From NCBI RefSeq assembly GCF_002102185.1, contig NZ_LQOW01000031.1, forward strand, positions 186,001-250,000: 64,000 nucleotides of DNA. Direction: 5' to 3'. Made by a program: the position numbers and the translations under genes. Origin of the DNA: Mycobacterium fragae. GTDB lineage: Bacteria > Actinomycetota > Actinomycetes > Mycobacteriales > Mycobacteriaceae. Shown here one piece after another: positions 25,070 through 33,801 of the stretch. The notes under the pieces were generated by a model. That model worked only from the letters and a program-made list of their open reading frames with translations, was not told the origin of the DNA and searched no databases. Numbering within the stretch: the first letter of the stretch is position 1; each line of letters opens with the position of its first letter.

Positions 25070-25497
25070 CGACCTGGCGCACAGCATCCGCGGCGGCCGC
25101 GATCGCGAGTTCGATCGTGGCAGTTTCAAGCGCTCTCTCCACCGGCGGCACCCACGCGGACACCGTCAACTGGGAGGCCATCGCGCAGTGTGAATCCGGC
25201 GGTAACTGGTCGGCCGACACCGGCAATGGTCACTATGGCGGCCTGCAGATCAGCCTGCCCACGTGGGACGCCAACGGTGGCGAGGAGCTGTCCGCGTTGC
25301 CGTCGACGGCCAGCCCACAGGAACAGGTCCTGGTGGGGCAGCGGATTATGGCCAAACAGGGTCCCGGGGCCTGGCCGAAATGCGCATCCTGCAGTCAGGG
25401 TGCGAGGGCCCCGGTGGGTTCCCTGACGCATCTCCTGACAGTCATGTGGGGTCAGTCCGGCGGATGCCGAGGGTCGTCGCGCGCCGTTGACGAGTAG
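25066..25497 (+). CDS. rpfD: Resuscitation-promoting factor RpfD
   Basis: The 143-residue secreted protein has a signal peptide (residues about 1-38, ending SGGTHA-like GGTHA|DTVNW) followed by the Rpf domain: WEAIAQCESGGNWSADTGNG with catalytic Glu, YGGLQISLPTWDANGG, and a Cys pair closed by a later KCASC. Rpf proteins cleave peptidoglycan and promote exit from dormancy. ATG 25066 overlaps the upstream stop, as in the M. tuberculosis arrangement Rv2390c-rpfD. M. tuberculosis RpfD is about 154 residues; this one is slightly shorter. Confidence 0.9.
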   Translation: MTTWRTASAAAAIASSIVAVSSALSTGGTHADTVNWEAIAQCESGGNWSADTGNGHYGGLQISLPTWDANGGEELSALPSTASPQEQVLVGQRIMAKQGPGAWPKCASCSQGARAPVGSLTHLLTVMWGQSGGCRGSSRAVDE

Positions 25498-25549
25498 CGG
25501 CCGGGCCCGCGCTGGAGGTTGTGCCGGTACTGCGGAATATTGAAAAGGC

Positions 25550-26722
25550 ATGACGGCATCCTCTGCGCGGGCCGATCTGCCCGATGTGCAGCTGAGCCCC
25601 GGCGGACCGTTCGGGGTCTACATCCATGTGCCGTTCTGTGTGACCCGCTGCGGATATTGCGACTTCAACACCTACACGCCGGCCGAGCTGGGCGGGGTCA
25701 ATCCCGACGCATGGCTGCGGGTGCTGCGCTCGGAGCTTGAGTTGGCGGCCGCGCGGCTGAGCGCACCGACCGTTCAGACGGTATTTGTCGGGGGTGGGAC
25801 GCCGTCACTGTTGGGCGGTGAGCGGCTGGCCACCGTGCTTGCGGCGGTGCGCGACAACTTCGTGTTGGCATCCGATGCCGAGGTGACCACGGAGGCCAAC
25901 CCGGAGTCGACCTGGCCCGAGATGTTCGCGGCGCTGCGATCGGCCGGATACACCCGCATATCGCTGGGCATGCAGTCGGTGGCGCCGGGAGTGCTGGCCA
26001 CCCTCGACCGGGTGCACTCGCCGGGCCGGGCGGTAGCCGCGGCGGCCGAGGCGTTGGCTGCGGGATTCGAGCACCTCAATCTCGACCTGATCTACGGCAC
26101 CCCGGGCGAATCCGACGACGACCTTGCGCGCTCTGTGGATGCGGCCATCGAGGCCGCTGTCGATCACGTGTCGGCCTACGCGTTGATCGTCGAGGAAGGC
26201 ACCGCATTGGCGCGACGGGTCCGGCGCGGCGAGATCGCCGCTCCCGACGACGACGTGCTGGCGCATCGCTACGAGCTGGTGGACGCGCGGCTGCGCGCCG
26301 CCGGCTTCGACTGGTACGAGGTATCGAACTGGAGCCGGCCGGGCGGGCAGTGCCGGCACAATCTCGGCTACTGGGACGGCGGCCAGTGGTGGGGGGCCGG
26401 GCCGGGTGCGCACAGCTTCATCGGGACAACCCGATGGTGGAATGTCAAGCACCCCAACACGTATGCACAGATGCTGGCCGAAACAACGCTGCCGGTCGCC
26501 GGTTTCGAACAGCTGAACGCAAAGAACCGCCACACCGAGGACGTGCTGCTCAGGATCCGGCTGCGCCAGGGTCTGCCTCTGACCCTGCTGGATGCGCGCG
26601 AGCGCGAGCGCGCCGCGGTCGCCGTCGACGACGGCTTGCTGATCGGCGACGGCGATCAGCTGGTGCTCACCGACCGGGGACGGCTGCTGGCCGACGGTGT
26701 GGTGCGCATGCTGCTTGGATAG
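25550..26722 (+). CDS. hemW: Radical SAM haem chaperone HemW (HemN-like)
   Basis: The 390-residue protein has the radical SAM cluster CVTRCGYC with Cys at residues 30, 34 and 37. It lacks the extra residues of true coproporphyrinogen dehydrogenases, which supports HemW. Other conserved parts are FVGGGTPSLL, TTEANPEST, RISLGMQS and NLDLIYGTPGE. HemW inserts haem into target proteins; the older name in M. tuberculosis is hemN (Rv2388c). It is cytosolic. The next gene begins 3 bases downstream. Confidence 0.93.
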   Translation: MTASSARADLPDVQLSPGGPFGVYIHVPFCVTRCGYCDFNTYTPAELGGVNPDAWLRVLRSELELAAARLSAPTVQTVFVGGGTPSLLGGERLATVLAAVRDNFVLASDAEVTTEANPESTWPEMFAALRSAGYTRISLGMQSVAPGVLATLDRVHSPGRAVAAAAEALAAGFEHLNLDLIYGTPGESDDDLARSVDAAIEAAVDHVSAYALIVEEGTALARRVRRGEIAAPDDDVLAHRYELVDARLRAAGFDWYEVSNWSRPGGQCRHNLGYWDGGQWWGAGPGAHSFIGTTRWWNVKHPNTYAQMLAETTLPVAGFEQLNAKNRHTEDVLLRIRLRQGLPLTLLDARERERAAVAVDDGLLIGDGDQLVLTDRGRLLADGVVRMLLG

Positions 26723-26724
26723 CG

Positions 26725-27600
26725 ATGATGGCTTCCGCGACCACCGCTCAGCTACTCGCCGACCACCGCGCGTCCGGTCGATTCTTCAGCGCCGGCGGTA
26801 TCGGGTCGTTCGCGCTCGACGCCGGGCCGCCCGACGCGGAGCCGGTGCTGTGTGTGCACGGGGTGCCCGCCTCGGCGTTCCTGTACCGCAAGCTCGTTCC
26901 CGAGCTGGCCGAGCGCGGTCTGCGTGGCGTCGCCGTCGATTTGCCGGGCCTGGGACTGGCCGAGCGCCCCGCGGATGCGGACTACAGCTGGAGCGGCCTC
27001 GGCCGGTGGCTGGGCGCAGCCGTCGACGCGTTGGGTCTGGATCGCTTCCATCTGGTGGTGCACGACATCGGCGGCCCGGTCGGATTGGAGCTCGCCGCCG
27101 CCGACCCCGGTCGGGTGCGGTCGCTGACGCTGCTCAACACCATCGTGGCGGTCGAAACGTTCCGCCGGCCCTGGATGATGGAGCCCTTCGCCCGCCGGGG
27201 TGTGGGCGAGGCGTGGCTGGCGTCGGTGCGGCTGCCGGGCATGTTCTACGCGCTGATGCGCTACGCCGGGGTTAGCCGGCACGTGTCGGCGTCCGAGATC
27301 GCCTGCTACGTCCAGTTGTTGCTCGGCACCGACGGCGGCAGTGCGTTCTTGAAGATCATGCGCGGCTTTGAGCGGACAGCCGAAAACCAACGGCGGTACC
27401 TATCTGCGGTACGCAGTACGCCATACCCGGTCCAAATCATCTGGGGCACACGCGATCCCGCGTTGCCGTGGCGACACTACGGCGTGCAGGCGCAACTGGC
27501 TGCCCAAGTTGATGATCCAATCCTGTTGCCCGCAAAGCACTTTCTGCAAGAGGACTGTGCTCCGCCGATCGCCGACGCCGTCGCGCGGATTGCCCGTTAG
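26725..27600 (+). CDS. Alpha/beta hydrolase (haloalkane dehalogenase/epoxide hydrolase-like)
   Basis: The 291-residue alpha/beta hydrolase has the oxyanion HGVP (CVHGVPASAFLYRKL) and the nucleophile elbow HDIGGPVG, with Asp instead of Ser as nucleophile, as in haloalkane dehalogenases and epoxide hydrolases. The late HFLQEDCAP supplies the catalytic His, and TRDPALPWRHY the acid region. It lies just after hemW (ATG ATG at 26725/26728) but has no counterpart at this place in M. tuberculosis. Its end overlaps that of the convergent alcohol dehydrogenase. The substrate is unknown. Confidence 0.8.
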   Translation: MMASATTAQLLADHRASGRFFSAGGIGSFALDAGPPDAEPVLCVHGVPASAFLYRKLVPELAERGLRGVAVDLPGLGLAERPADADYSWSGLGRWLGAAVDALGLDRFHLVVHDIGGPVGLELAAADPGRVRSLTLLNTIVAVETFRRPWMMEPFARRGVGEAWLASVRLPGMFYALMRYAGVSRHVSASEIACYVQLLLGTDGGSAFLKIMRGFERTAENQRRYLSAVRSTPYPVQIIWGTRDPALPWRHYGVQAQLAAQVDDPILLPAKHFLQEDCAPPIADAVARIAR

Positions 27601-28676
27601 AAGCAGACGACGCTGCGCGCGCCGCGTCCGGCGGCCATGTCGGCAAACGCCGCCTCGACGTCGTCGATCCCGATGCGCCGGGTCACCAGCGCCTCGAGGT
27701 CGAGCAGGCCTCGCTGGGCGAGCTCGGCGAGCACCGGGATATCGCGCGCCGGGTCGGCGGCGCCGTACACGCTGCCCTGAATCGTCTTGCCGTCCGCCAT
27801 CAACGAGAGTGCCGGAAAGTCGACCGTCTCGTCGATGCCGGCGGCGCCCACGAGCGTGACCTTGCCGCCGCGCCGGGTGGCTTCGTATGTGGCGCGGATC
27901 GTGGCGGGCTTGCCCACCACTTCGATCCCGTGATCCACGCCGACACCGCCAGTGAGATCGCCCACCGCGGTGGCCAGGTCGACTTCACTTGCGTCGACCG
28001 TGTCGGTGGCGCCGCAGGCCATCGCCGCCGGCAACTGCCCGGCCACCCGATCGGCGGCGATGATCCGCGCCGCGCCGGCCAGTCGGGCTCCCTGAATCGC
28101 GGCCAGGCCCACCCCACCGCAACCCACCACCAGCACGCTCTCACCGGGGCGGACCACCGCCGTGCGCATCACGGCGCCGACGCCAGTGGTGACCCCGCAG
28201 CCCAGCAGCGCCGCGTGGTCCAGTGCCAGCGACTTATCGACCCGCACCGCGGCCGGGGCGGGTAGCAATGTCTGTTCGGCAAGCGCGCCGACGCCCATCC
28301 CCGGCCAGATCGGGCCGGTGGCGCCCTCCGCGTACGGGTCGCCGTAGGCGTGGTCGTAGCCATGCACGCACAGCTGGGCCTCACCCCGCAGGCAATGAAA
28401 GCAAGATCGGCACGGCACATTCCAGGTCAGCACCACATGGTCGCCGACGCCCACATTGGCCACGTCGTCGCCGATTTCGACCACGGTGCCGGCGCCCTCA
28501 TGGCCGAGCGTGCACGGCGTCAACGTTGGGATACGCCCGTCGCGCAGGGACAAATCGCTGTGGCATACCCCGCTTCCGGCCAGCTGCACCCGAACCTCGT
28601 TGCGGCCGAGCGCCCGCAGCTCGACCTCCTCCACCGCGGCGGGCCGGCCGGCCTCCCGCAGCACCACCGCCTTCAT
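27597..28676 (-). CDS. Zinc-dependent alcohol dehydrogenase (class III-like MDR family)
   Basis: The 359-residue medium-chain dehydrogenase has the catalytic zinc ligand Cys in GSGVCHSDLSL, the GHEGAGTVVEIG motif, and structural zinc Cys in CRSCFHCLRGEAQLC. The NAD site is VVGCGGVGLAAIQGA. It oxidises an alcohol with NAD(P). ATG 28676 (MKAVVLREAGRP) is the family start; a longer frame is rejected. It is divergent from the aldehyde dehydrogenase 75 bases away, so alcohol and aldehyde oxidation are probably co-regulated from the shared region. Confidence 0.9.
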   Translation of the reverse strand: MKAVVLREAGRPAAVEEVELRALGRNEVRVQLAGSGVCHSDLSLRDGRIPTLTPCTLGHEGAGTVVEIGDDVANVGVGDHVVLTWNVPCRSCFHCLRGEAQLCVHGYDHAYGDPYAEGATGPIWPGMGVGALAEQTLLPAPAAVRVDKSLALDHAALLGCGVTTGVGAVMRTAVVRPGESVLVVGCGGVGLAAIQGARLAGAARIIAADRVAGQLPAAMACGATDTVDASEVDLATAVGDLTGGVGVDHGIEVVGKPATIRATYEATRRGGKVTLVGAAGIDETVDFPALSLMADGKTIQGSVYGAADPARDIPVLAELAQRGLLDLEALVTRRIGIDDVEAAFADMAAGRGARSVVCF

Positions 28677-28751
28677 GTGATCGGGTCTGTGACGCACGTC
28701 ATACCGACTTACGATGGCGGGACGGCCGCACCGGGTCAAGGAGGCAAGGCA

Positions 28752-30248
28752 ATGACGGTGACTTCCTCGAAGACGTCCTCAGCGACGCAAACGACTCAGC
28801 CCACGCTGATGATCGGCGGCCAGCCGCAGCCGGGCGCCGCGGCGAGCTATCCGGTACACAACCCAGCCCGGCCTGCCGAGGTTGTCGGGCACGCCCCGGC
28901 GGCCGACCGCGACCAGCTCGACGCCGCGGTGCAGGCTGCGCGACGGGCGGCACCCGGATGGCGGACGCTCGGCGTGGCCGAGCGGGTCGCCGCGATCTCG
29001 GCGGCCGCAGCGACGGCCGCAGAGCAACTCGCCGGCAGCGACGGCGCGCGGTTGTACACCCGCGAGCACGGCAAGGTGCTCGCCGAGGCGCGCGGCGAAA
29101 TCGGCACCGGGCCGGCCATCGCCGCCATGCTCGGGTCGATGGCCGCGGCGGCGCTGGCGCCCGAACGGATCGAGTCGCAGTCGGACTATCCGCGTCTGCA
29201 GCGCGAGCCTTACGGCGTCGCGGCGCTGGTGCTGCCCTTCAACTGGCCGATCGCGGTGATGATGACCAAGCTTTCGTCGGCGCTGGCTGCCGGTAACACC
29301 GCGGTGGTCAAGGTGCCGCCGACCTGCCCGTTGGCGGCGTTGCAGTTCGGCGCGGCGTTCGCCATGGCGCTGCCCCCGGGAGTGGTCAACGTGCTCGCCG
29401 CCCCGGGCATCGAGTTGGCTCAGGCGCTCGTCACCCACCCCGGCATCGACGTCATCTCGCTGACCGGCGGCGTGGCAACCGGACGCGCCGTGATGGCCGC
29501 GGCGGCGGCCCGGCTGACGCCGGTCCTGCTCGAGCTGGGCGGTAACGATGCGGCGATCATCGCTCCCGACATCTCGATCACCGACGCGCTCGTCGAGCAG
29601 CTGGTGGCGGCGACCTACACCACCTGCGGTCAGGTGTGCATGGCGATCAAGCGGATGTACGCGCCGGCCGACCGGGTTGACGAGCTGGCCGACGCGGTGC
29701 TGGCCCGCTGCCAACGCGAAGTGATCGGCGACGGGCTCGCCGAGGAGGTCACCCTCGGGCCGATGCACACCGCCGCCGGGCGCGACCGGGTACAGGCGCT
29801 GGTCGCCGACGCCGAGGCGCACGGCGCGACGGTTCGCACCGCCGGAGCGATCCGGGAGGCTGACGCCGACGCCGACGGATACTTCGTGCTGCCCGCCGTC
29901 GTCACCGGGATGGCCCCCGACACCCGGCTGGCGACCGAGGAACAATTCGGACCGGTGCTGCCGATCTTCGGCTACCAGGGCATCGATGATGCGGTCAGTG
30001 CGGCCAACACCACCGACTTCGGCCTCACCGCATCGATCTGGACCGGTGACGACGCGCTGGCCGACCGTGTCGCCGGACAGCTGATCGCCGGCACGGTCAG
30101 CGTCAACTGTCACGGGATGGCTGCCCAGGATCCGCGGCTACCGTTCGGCGGCGTCGGTCAATCGGGGCTCGGCCGTGAACTCGGCGTCGACGGGGTCCGG
30201 GCGTTCACCCAGCCGCGAGCATTCGTGCGGCACTCGCCCCCGCAGTAG
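28752..30248 (+). CDS. Aldehyde dehydrogenase
   Basis: The 498-residue NAD(P)-dependent enzyme oxidises an aldehyde to an acid. The catalytic Cys is in TTCGQVCMAIKR, the general base Glu in LLELGGNDAA, and the cofactor turn in SLTGGVATGRAVM. The tail AQDPRLPFGGVGQSGLGREL is the usual family end. AGGAGG stands eight bases before ATG 28752. It follows the divergently oriented alcohol dehydrogenase and probably acts on its product. Confidence 0.93.
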   Translation: MTVTSSKTSSATQTTQPTLMIGGQPQPGAAASYPVHNPARPAEVVGHAPAADRDQLDAAVQAARRAAPGWRTLGVAERVAAISAAAATAAEQLAGSDGARLYTREHGKVLAEARGEIGTGPAIAAMLGSMAAAALAPERIESQSDYPRLQREPYGVAALVLPFNWPIAVMMTKLSSALAAGNTAVVKVPPTCPLAALQFGAAFAMALPPGVVNVLAAPGIELAQALVTHPGIDVISLTGGVATGRAVMAAAAARLTPVLLELGGNDAAIIAPDISITDALVEQLVAATYTTCGQVCMAIKRMYAPADRVDELADAVLARCQREVIGDGLAEEVTLGPMHTAAGRDRVQALVADAEAHGATVRTAGAIREADADADGYFVLPAVVTGMAPDTRLATEEQFGPVLPIFGYQGIDDAVSAANTTDFGLTASIWTGDDALADRVAGQLIAGTVSVNCHGMAAQDPRLPFGGVGQSGLGRELGVDGVRAFTQPRAFVRHSPPQ

Positions 30249-30262
30249 CGGCGATGCACCTC

Positions 30263-30291
30263 TATGAGTGATTTATACTCATAATATGAGT
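30263..30291. promoter_or_regulatory. Operator and probable leaderless promoter of vapBC
   Basis: TATGAGT (30263-30269) and ACTCATA (30277-30283) are perfect 7-base inverted repeats separated by seven bases. A third copy of TATGAGT lies at 30285-30291 across the ATG of the antitoxin. TATACT at 30274-30279 is a good -10 for transcription starting at ATG 30286. Antitoxin binding to such repeats would close its own promoter, as known for VapB families. Confidence 0.6.
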
Positions 30292-30549
30292 AAGCGTTTG
30301 CAGGTTCTGCTCGACGCCGATGAGTGGGAGCAGCTCCAAAAGACTGCACGCCGACACCGGACAACCGTCTCCGACTGGGTTCGCCGCACGTTGCGCGAAG
30401 CACAGCGGCGGGAGCCTGGCGGCGACCTGGACGCCAAGTTGGGCGCCATCCGTACCGCCACGCGTTATGACTTTCCGGCTCCCGACATAGATCAGATGCT
30501 CGAAGAGACCGAACGCGGATACTTGGAACCGCCAGAAACTGCCCGGTGA
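30286..30549 (+). CDS. Ribbon-helix-helix antitoxin, VapB-like
   Basis: The 87-residue protein begins MSKRLQVLLDADEWEQLQKT, a ribbon-helix-helix strand and helices, and continues with a TTVSDWVRRTLREAQRR helix. The C-terminal part (YDFPAPDIDQMLEETERGYL) would wrap the toxin. A GTG at 30268 is possible, but ATG 30286 fits the -10 and the repeats. The stop overlaps the toxin start (GTGA). It neutralises the following toxin and represses the operon. Confidence 0.82.
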   Translation: MSKRLQVLLDADEWEQLQKTARRHRTTVSDWVRRTLREAQRREPGGDLDAKLGAIRTATRYDFPAPDIDQMLEETERGYLEPPETAR

Positions 30550-30983
30550 TCCTCGTCGACTCCAATATTCCTATGTACCTCGTGGGCGCATCGACCCCAC
30601 ACAAGCTGGACACGCGGCGCCTGCTGGAATCCGCACTTTCCGCCGGCGAACGGTTGATTACCGACGCCGAGGTATTACAGGAAATCTGCCACCGCTATGT
30701 GGCGATCAACCGGCGCGAGGCGATCCAGCCCGCCTTCGACGCGATCCTCGGCGTCGTGGACGACGTCCTGCCGATCGATCCCCGCGACGTCGAGCAAGCA
30801 AAAGACATTCTGTTGCGCTACCACGGCTTGTCGGCCAGAGATGCGCTACACCTGGCCGTCATGGTTCGCAATCGCATTGGTCAAATCATGAGCTTCGACC
30901 GGGGCTTCGACGGTCACCCGGGGATCACGCGACTGGCCGACCCGTCCCTTCATCCAGCAACTTCGCATTCATTGCAAAAATAG
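30546..30983 (+). CDS. PIN-domain toxin, VapC-like
   Basis: The 145-residue PIN ribonuclease has the acidic residues expected to bind magnesium: Asp5 (VDSNIPMYLVG), Glu46 (AEVLQEICHR), Asp99 (SARDALHLA) and Asp118 (MSFDRGFD). VapC toxins cut tRNA or rRNA and stop translation when the antitoxin is degraded. GTG 30546 lies in the antitoxin stop, so the two are co-translated. The pair sits inside the accessory block and may have moved with it. Confidence 0.85.
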   Translation: MILVDSNIPMYLVGASTPHKLDTRRLLESALSAGERLITDAEVLQEICHRYVAINRREAIQPAFDAILGVVDDVLPIDPRDVEQAKDILLRYHGLSARDALHLAVMVRNRIGQIMSFDRGFDGHPGITRLADPSLHPATSHSLQK

Positions 30984-31030
30984 CCGCGCGGACCATTGCC
31001 CAACGCTGGCGCGGGTGTCAGGCTGACAAC

Positions 31031-32218
31031 ATGACCGCAGAACGTAACGCGGAAGGCTACGTCGACCAGGCGGTGGCGGGCCTCGAGGAGCCGCAGCCGA
31101 TGTACAAGGCGCTGCGCGAGTCGAGCCCGGTGTTCCGCTCGCCGTCGTCGGTCGTCCTGTCTAGCCTGGCCGACATCGAAATGGCGCTCAAGCACACCGA
31201 GCTGTTCTCGTCCAACATGGACGCGGTCGACCTGGGTAACCTACGGCCGCTGATCCCGCTGCAGATCGATCCTCCCGAGCACGCGAAGTATCGTCGCATC
31301 CTCGACCCGCTGTTCACCCCGCGCGAGATGGCCCGGCGGGAACCGGAAGTCACCAAGCTCGTGAACGAGATGATCGACGCCTTCGCCGATCGCGGGCAGT
31401 GCGACTTCCACGCCGAATTCGCTGTGCCGCTGCCGTGTACGGTTTTCCTGCAGCTGCTCGGCTTGCCGCTTGAGGACCTCGAGCAATTCCTGACCTGGAA
31501 GGACGGGGTCATCCGCCCGGATGGTGGCCCCTTCACCTTCGAAGAACGGCACGCAGCCACCGCCCCGGTGGCGCAAAAGATCTACGACTACTTCGAGCGC
31601 GCCATCGACGACCACATTGCCAACCCGCGCGACGACGTGCTCTCCGCGTTGATCGCGGCGGACGTTGAGGGGCAGCCGCTGTCGCGCGAGGAGCTGCTCG
31701 ACATCTGCTTCCTGTTCCTCATCGCAGGGCTGGACACGGTGACCGACTCGCTGGATTGCTTCTTCGTGTACCTCGCGCGCCACCCGGAGCATCGTCGGCA
31801 GCTCATCGATCAGCCCGACATCCTGCCCAGCGCGATCGAGGAGCTGTTGCGCTGGGAGACACCGGTACCCGGAGTCGCCCGCGTCGCCATGCAGGACATC
31901 GAAGTGGCCGGCTGCCCGATCAGCAAGGGGGAGCGGGTCAGCCCGTTGCTCGGCGCGGCCAACACGGATCCGACCGAATTTGCCGATCCAGAGGTCGTGG
32001 ACTTCTGCCGCAACCCGAACCGGCACCGGGCGTTCGGCGGAGGCCCGCACCGCTGCCTCGGCTCTCATCTGGCCCGCATGGAGCTACGGGTGGCGCTGCG
32101 CGAATTCCACCGGCGCATCCCGGATTACGAGATCCCGCCCGGCACCGAGCTCAGCTATACCGGCGGCCTGAGGTCGGTGGAGTCGCTGCCGCTGACGTTC
32201 CCGGTGCGCACGTCCTGA
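31031..32218 (+). CDS. Cytochrome P450
   Basis: The 395-residue haem monooxygenase has the haem ligand Cys342 in FGGGPHRCLGSHLARM, the K-helix ELLRWETPV and the I-helix AGLDTVTDSL. The size suits a soluble bacterial class I P450. The following ferredoxin overlaps its stop and should deliver electrons. The CYP family could not be assigned by eye. The gene has no counterpart at this place in M. tuberculosis, so it belongs to the accessory block 26725-36736. Confidence 0.92.
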   Translation: MTAERNAEGYVDQAVAGLEEPQPMYKALRESSPVFRSPSSVVLSSLADIEMALKHTELFSSNMDAVDLGNLRPLIPLQIDPPEHAKYRRILDPLFTPREMARREPEVTKLVNEMIDAFADRGQCDFHAEFAVPLPCTVFLQLLGLPLEDLEQFLTWKDGVIRPDGGPFTFEERHAATAPVAQKIYDYFERAIDDHIANPRDDVLSALIAADVEGQPLSREELLDICFLFLIAGLDTVTDSLDCFFVYLARHPEHRRQLIDQPDILPSAIEELLRWETPVPGVARVAMQDIEVAGCPISKGERVSPLLGAANTDPTEFADPEVVDFCRNPNRHRAFGGGPHRCLGSHLARMELRVALREFHRRIPDYEIPPGTELSYTGGLRSVESLPLTFPVRTS

Positions 32219-32412
32219 TGCCTAGGGTTTGCGTCGACGCTGACCGCTGCACCGGGCACGGGCGCTGCTACACCTTGGCGCCTGACGTCTTCGACGCCGA
32301 TGAGATGGGGCACTCGATCGTGCTCGTCGAGAACGTCTCCGGCGACCTCGAGCAGCACGCCGTCACCGCCGAACAGAACTGCCCAGAGGGCGCGATCACG
32401 CTGACTCGCTGA
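32218..32412 (+). CDS. 3Fe-4S type ferredoxin
   Basis: The 64-residue ferredoxin begins MPRVCVDADRCTGHGRCYTL. The ligand pattern CTGHGRC, with His where a fourth-cluster Cys would be, and the later NCPEGAI indicate a 3Fe-4S cluster typical of mycobacterial P450 partners. ATG 32218 overlaps the P450 stop (TGATG), so the two are made together. No ferredoxin reductase is nearby. Confidence 0.9.
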   Translation: MPRVCVDADRCTGHGRCYTLAPDVFDADEMGHSIVLVENVSGDLEQHAVTAEQNCPEGAITLTR

Positions 32413-32436
32413 GGCCCGCCGGTGCTCGCCCGCCCC

Positions 32437-32531
32437 GAGTGTGCGATGACGGCGTTGGGTTGTGCGCGCAGGGCGCGATAACCGCCCAAATCCCGCCGTG
32501 GGGGCACAGTCAAGGCCCTAAGCGCACACTC
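32437..32531. repeat. Intergenic inverted repeat
   Basis: GAGTGTGCG at 32437-32445 and CGCACACTC at 32523-32531 form a 9-base inverted repeat with a 77-base, GC-rich interior. It lies in the 192-base gap between the ferredoxin and the amidohydrolase. The arms resemble short palindromic units common in mycobacterial intergenic DNA. The sequence after it becomes AT-richer (about 32540-32600) and probably contains the amidohydrolase promoter. Confidence 0.35.
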
Positions 32532-32604
32532 AACCACGCACATCTTTGCTTTCATTGCATAGATAGCATTGACAGGCCTTGAAATCCGACGATAGTCATC
32601 AGGT

Positions 32605-33801
32605 ATGGCGCTGCTGCCGGATCCAGCTCCCCGGGCGCGACAGCATGTCCTGATCTCGGTCGACGACCACGTCATCGAACCACCCGACATGTTCGACGGC
32701 CGGCTTCCGGCCGCGCTGGCCGACCGGGCGCCACGGATCGTCGAGACTGACGACGGTCGTCAGGCGTGGCACTACGAAGGCCGCGAATACCCAAACGTCG
32801 GGCTCAACGCGGTGGTCGGGCGGCCGCCGGAAGAGTGGAGCATGGAGCCCGCCCGCTTCGACGAGATGCGCCGCGGCTGCTGGGACGTCAAGGCCCGGGT
32901 CGCCGACATGGACCTGGCCGGGATCTGGGCGTCGCTGAACTTCCCGTCGCTGATCGCCGGGTTCTCCGGCACCGTGTTCTGGAAGAGCGACGACCCGGAG
33001 CTGGGCCTGGCGGTGCTGCGCGCCTGGAATGACTGGCATCTGGAGGTGTGGGCCGGCGGTGAGCCCGAGCGCATCATCCCGCTCCAGCTGCCGTGGCTGG
33101 CCGACCCACAACTCGCACCCGAAGAGGTGCGCCGCAACGCGGCCCGCGGTTTCAAGGCGGTCAGCTTTCCCGAGCTGCCCGCCCAGTGTGGGCTGCCGAG
33201 TCTGCACACCGGGGTATGGGACCCGTTCTTCGCCGCCTGCGAGGAGACCGACACCGTGGTCTGCTTGCACACCGGATCGGCGCAATGGGCGCCGATCCCC
33301 GCGCCCGACACCCCGTTCGAAACCATCACCACGCTGTTCCCGGTCAACGGCCTGGTCGCCTGCGCTGACATGCTGTGGTCGGGCATCCCGGTCCGGTTCC
33401 CACGGCTGAATATCACCCTAGCCGAGGGCGGGCTGGGCTGGGCGGCAATGCTGGGCGACCGCGCGGATTACGTTCTGGCGCATTCGGCTTCGGGCCGCGA
33501 CGCCGGATCCTGGAAGAGCGATCTGCTGCCCAGTGAGGTGCTGCGGCGCAACTTCTGGTTCTGCTCGATCGACGACCCGCACGCGTTCGGCGCGCTGGAC
33601 GCGATCGGGGCCGAACGGATTCTCATCGAAAGCGACTACCCGCACGCGGATTCCACCTGGCCCGACACCCAGCAGGTCGTCGCGCGCAACGTCGCGGGCC
33701 TGTCCGCCGACGACGCGGCCCGGATCACCCACCGCAACGCCGCGGAGCTGTTCCGCCACCCACTGCCGAGCAGCGAGTGGCTAGAGGAGGTCCAGTGCTA
33801 G
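32605..33801 (+). CDS. Amidohydrolase family 2 protein (TIM-barrel metal hydrolase/decarboxylase)
   Basis: The 398-residue protein begins with VLISVDDHVIEPPDMF, where the usual HxH metal site is replaced by D-D-H, as in ACMSD-like decarboxylases and mycobacterial relatives. Other conserved segments are GFKAVSFPELPA, VVCLHTGSAQW (metal His), LAEGGLGW and the late ILIESDYPHADSTWP (metal Asp). It probably acts on an aromatic or cyclic acid, but the substrate is not identifiable. Its stop overlaps the start of the next amidohydrolase by seven bases. Confidence 0.85.
   Translation: MALLPDPAPRARQHVLISVDDHVIEPPDMFDGRLPAALADRAPRIVETDDGRQAWHYEGREYPNVGLNAVVGRPPEEWSMEPARFDEMRRGCWDVKARVADMDLAGIWASLNFPSLIAGFSGTVFWKSDDPELGLAVLRAWNDWHLEVWAGGEPERIIPLQLPWLADPQLAPEEVRRNAARGFKAVSFPELPAQCGLPSLHTGVWDPFFAACEETDTVVCLHTGSAQWAPIPAPDTPFETITTLFPVNGLVACADMLWSGIPVRFPRLNITLAEGGLGWAAMLGDRADYVLAHSASGRDAGSWKSDLLPSEVLRRNFWFCSIDDPHAFGALDAIGAERILIESDYPHADSTWPDTQQVVARNVAGLSADDAARITHRNAAELFRHPLPSSEWLEEVQC

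Noticed and set aside
28350..28751. N-terminal extension of the aldehyde dehydrogenase into the alcohol dehydrogenase
   Set aside because: Good ribosome binding site before ATG 28752 and the upstream part is antisense to a conserved gene.
28779..30113. Open frame of 444 codons on the minus strand within the aldehyde dehydrogenase gene
   Set aside because: Shadow of the aldehyde dehydrogenase reading frame.
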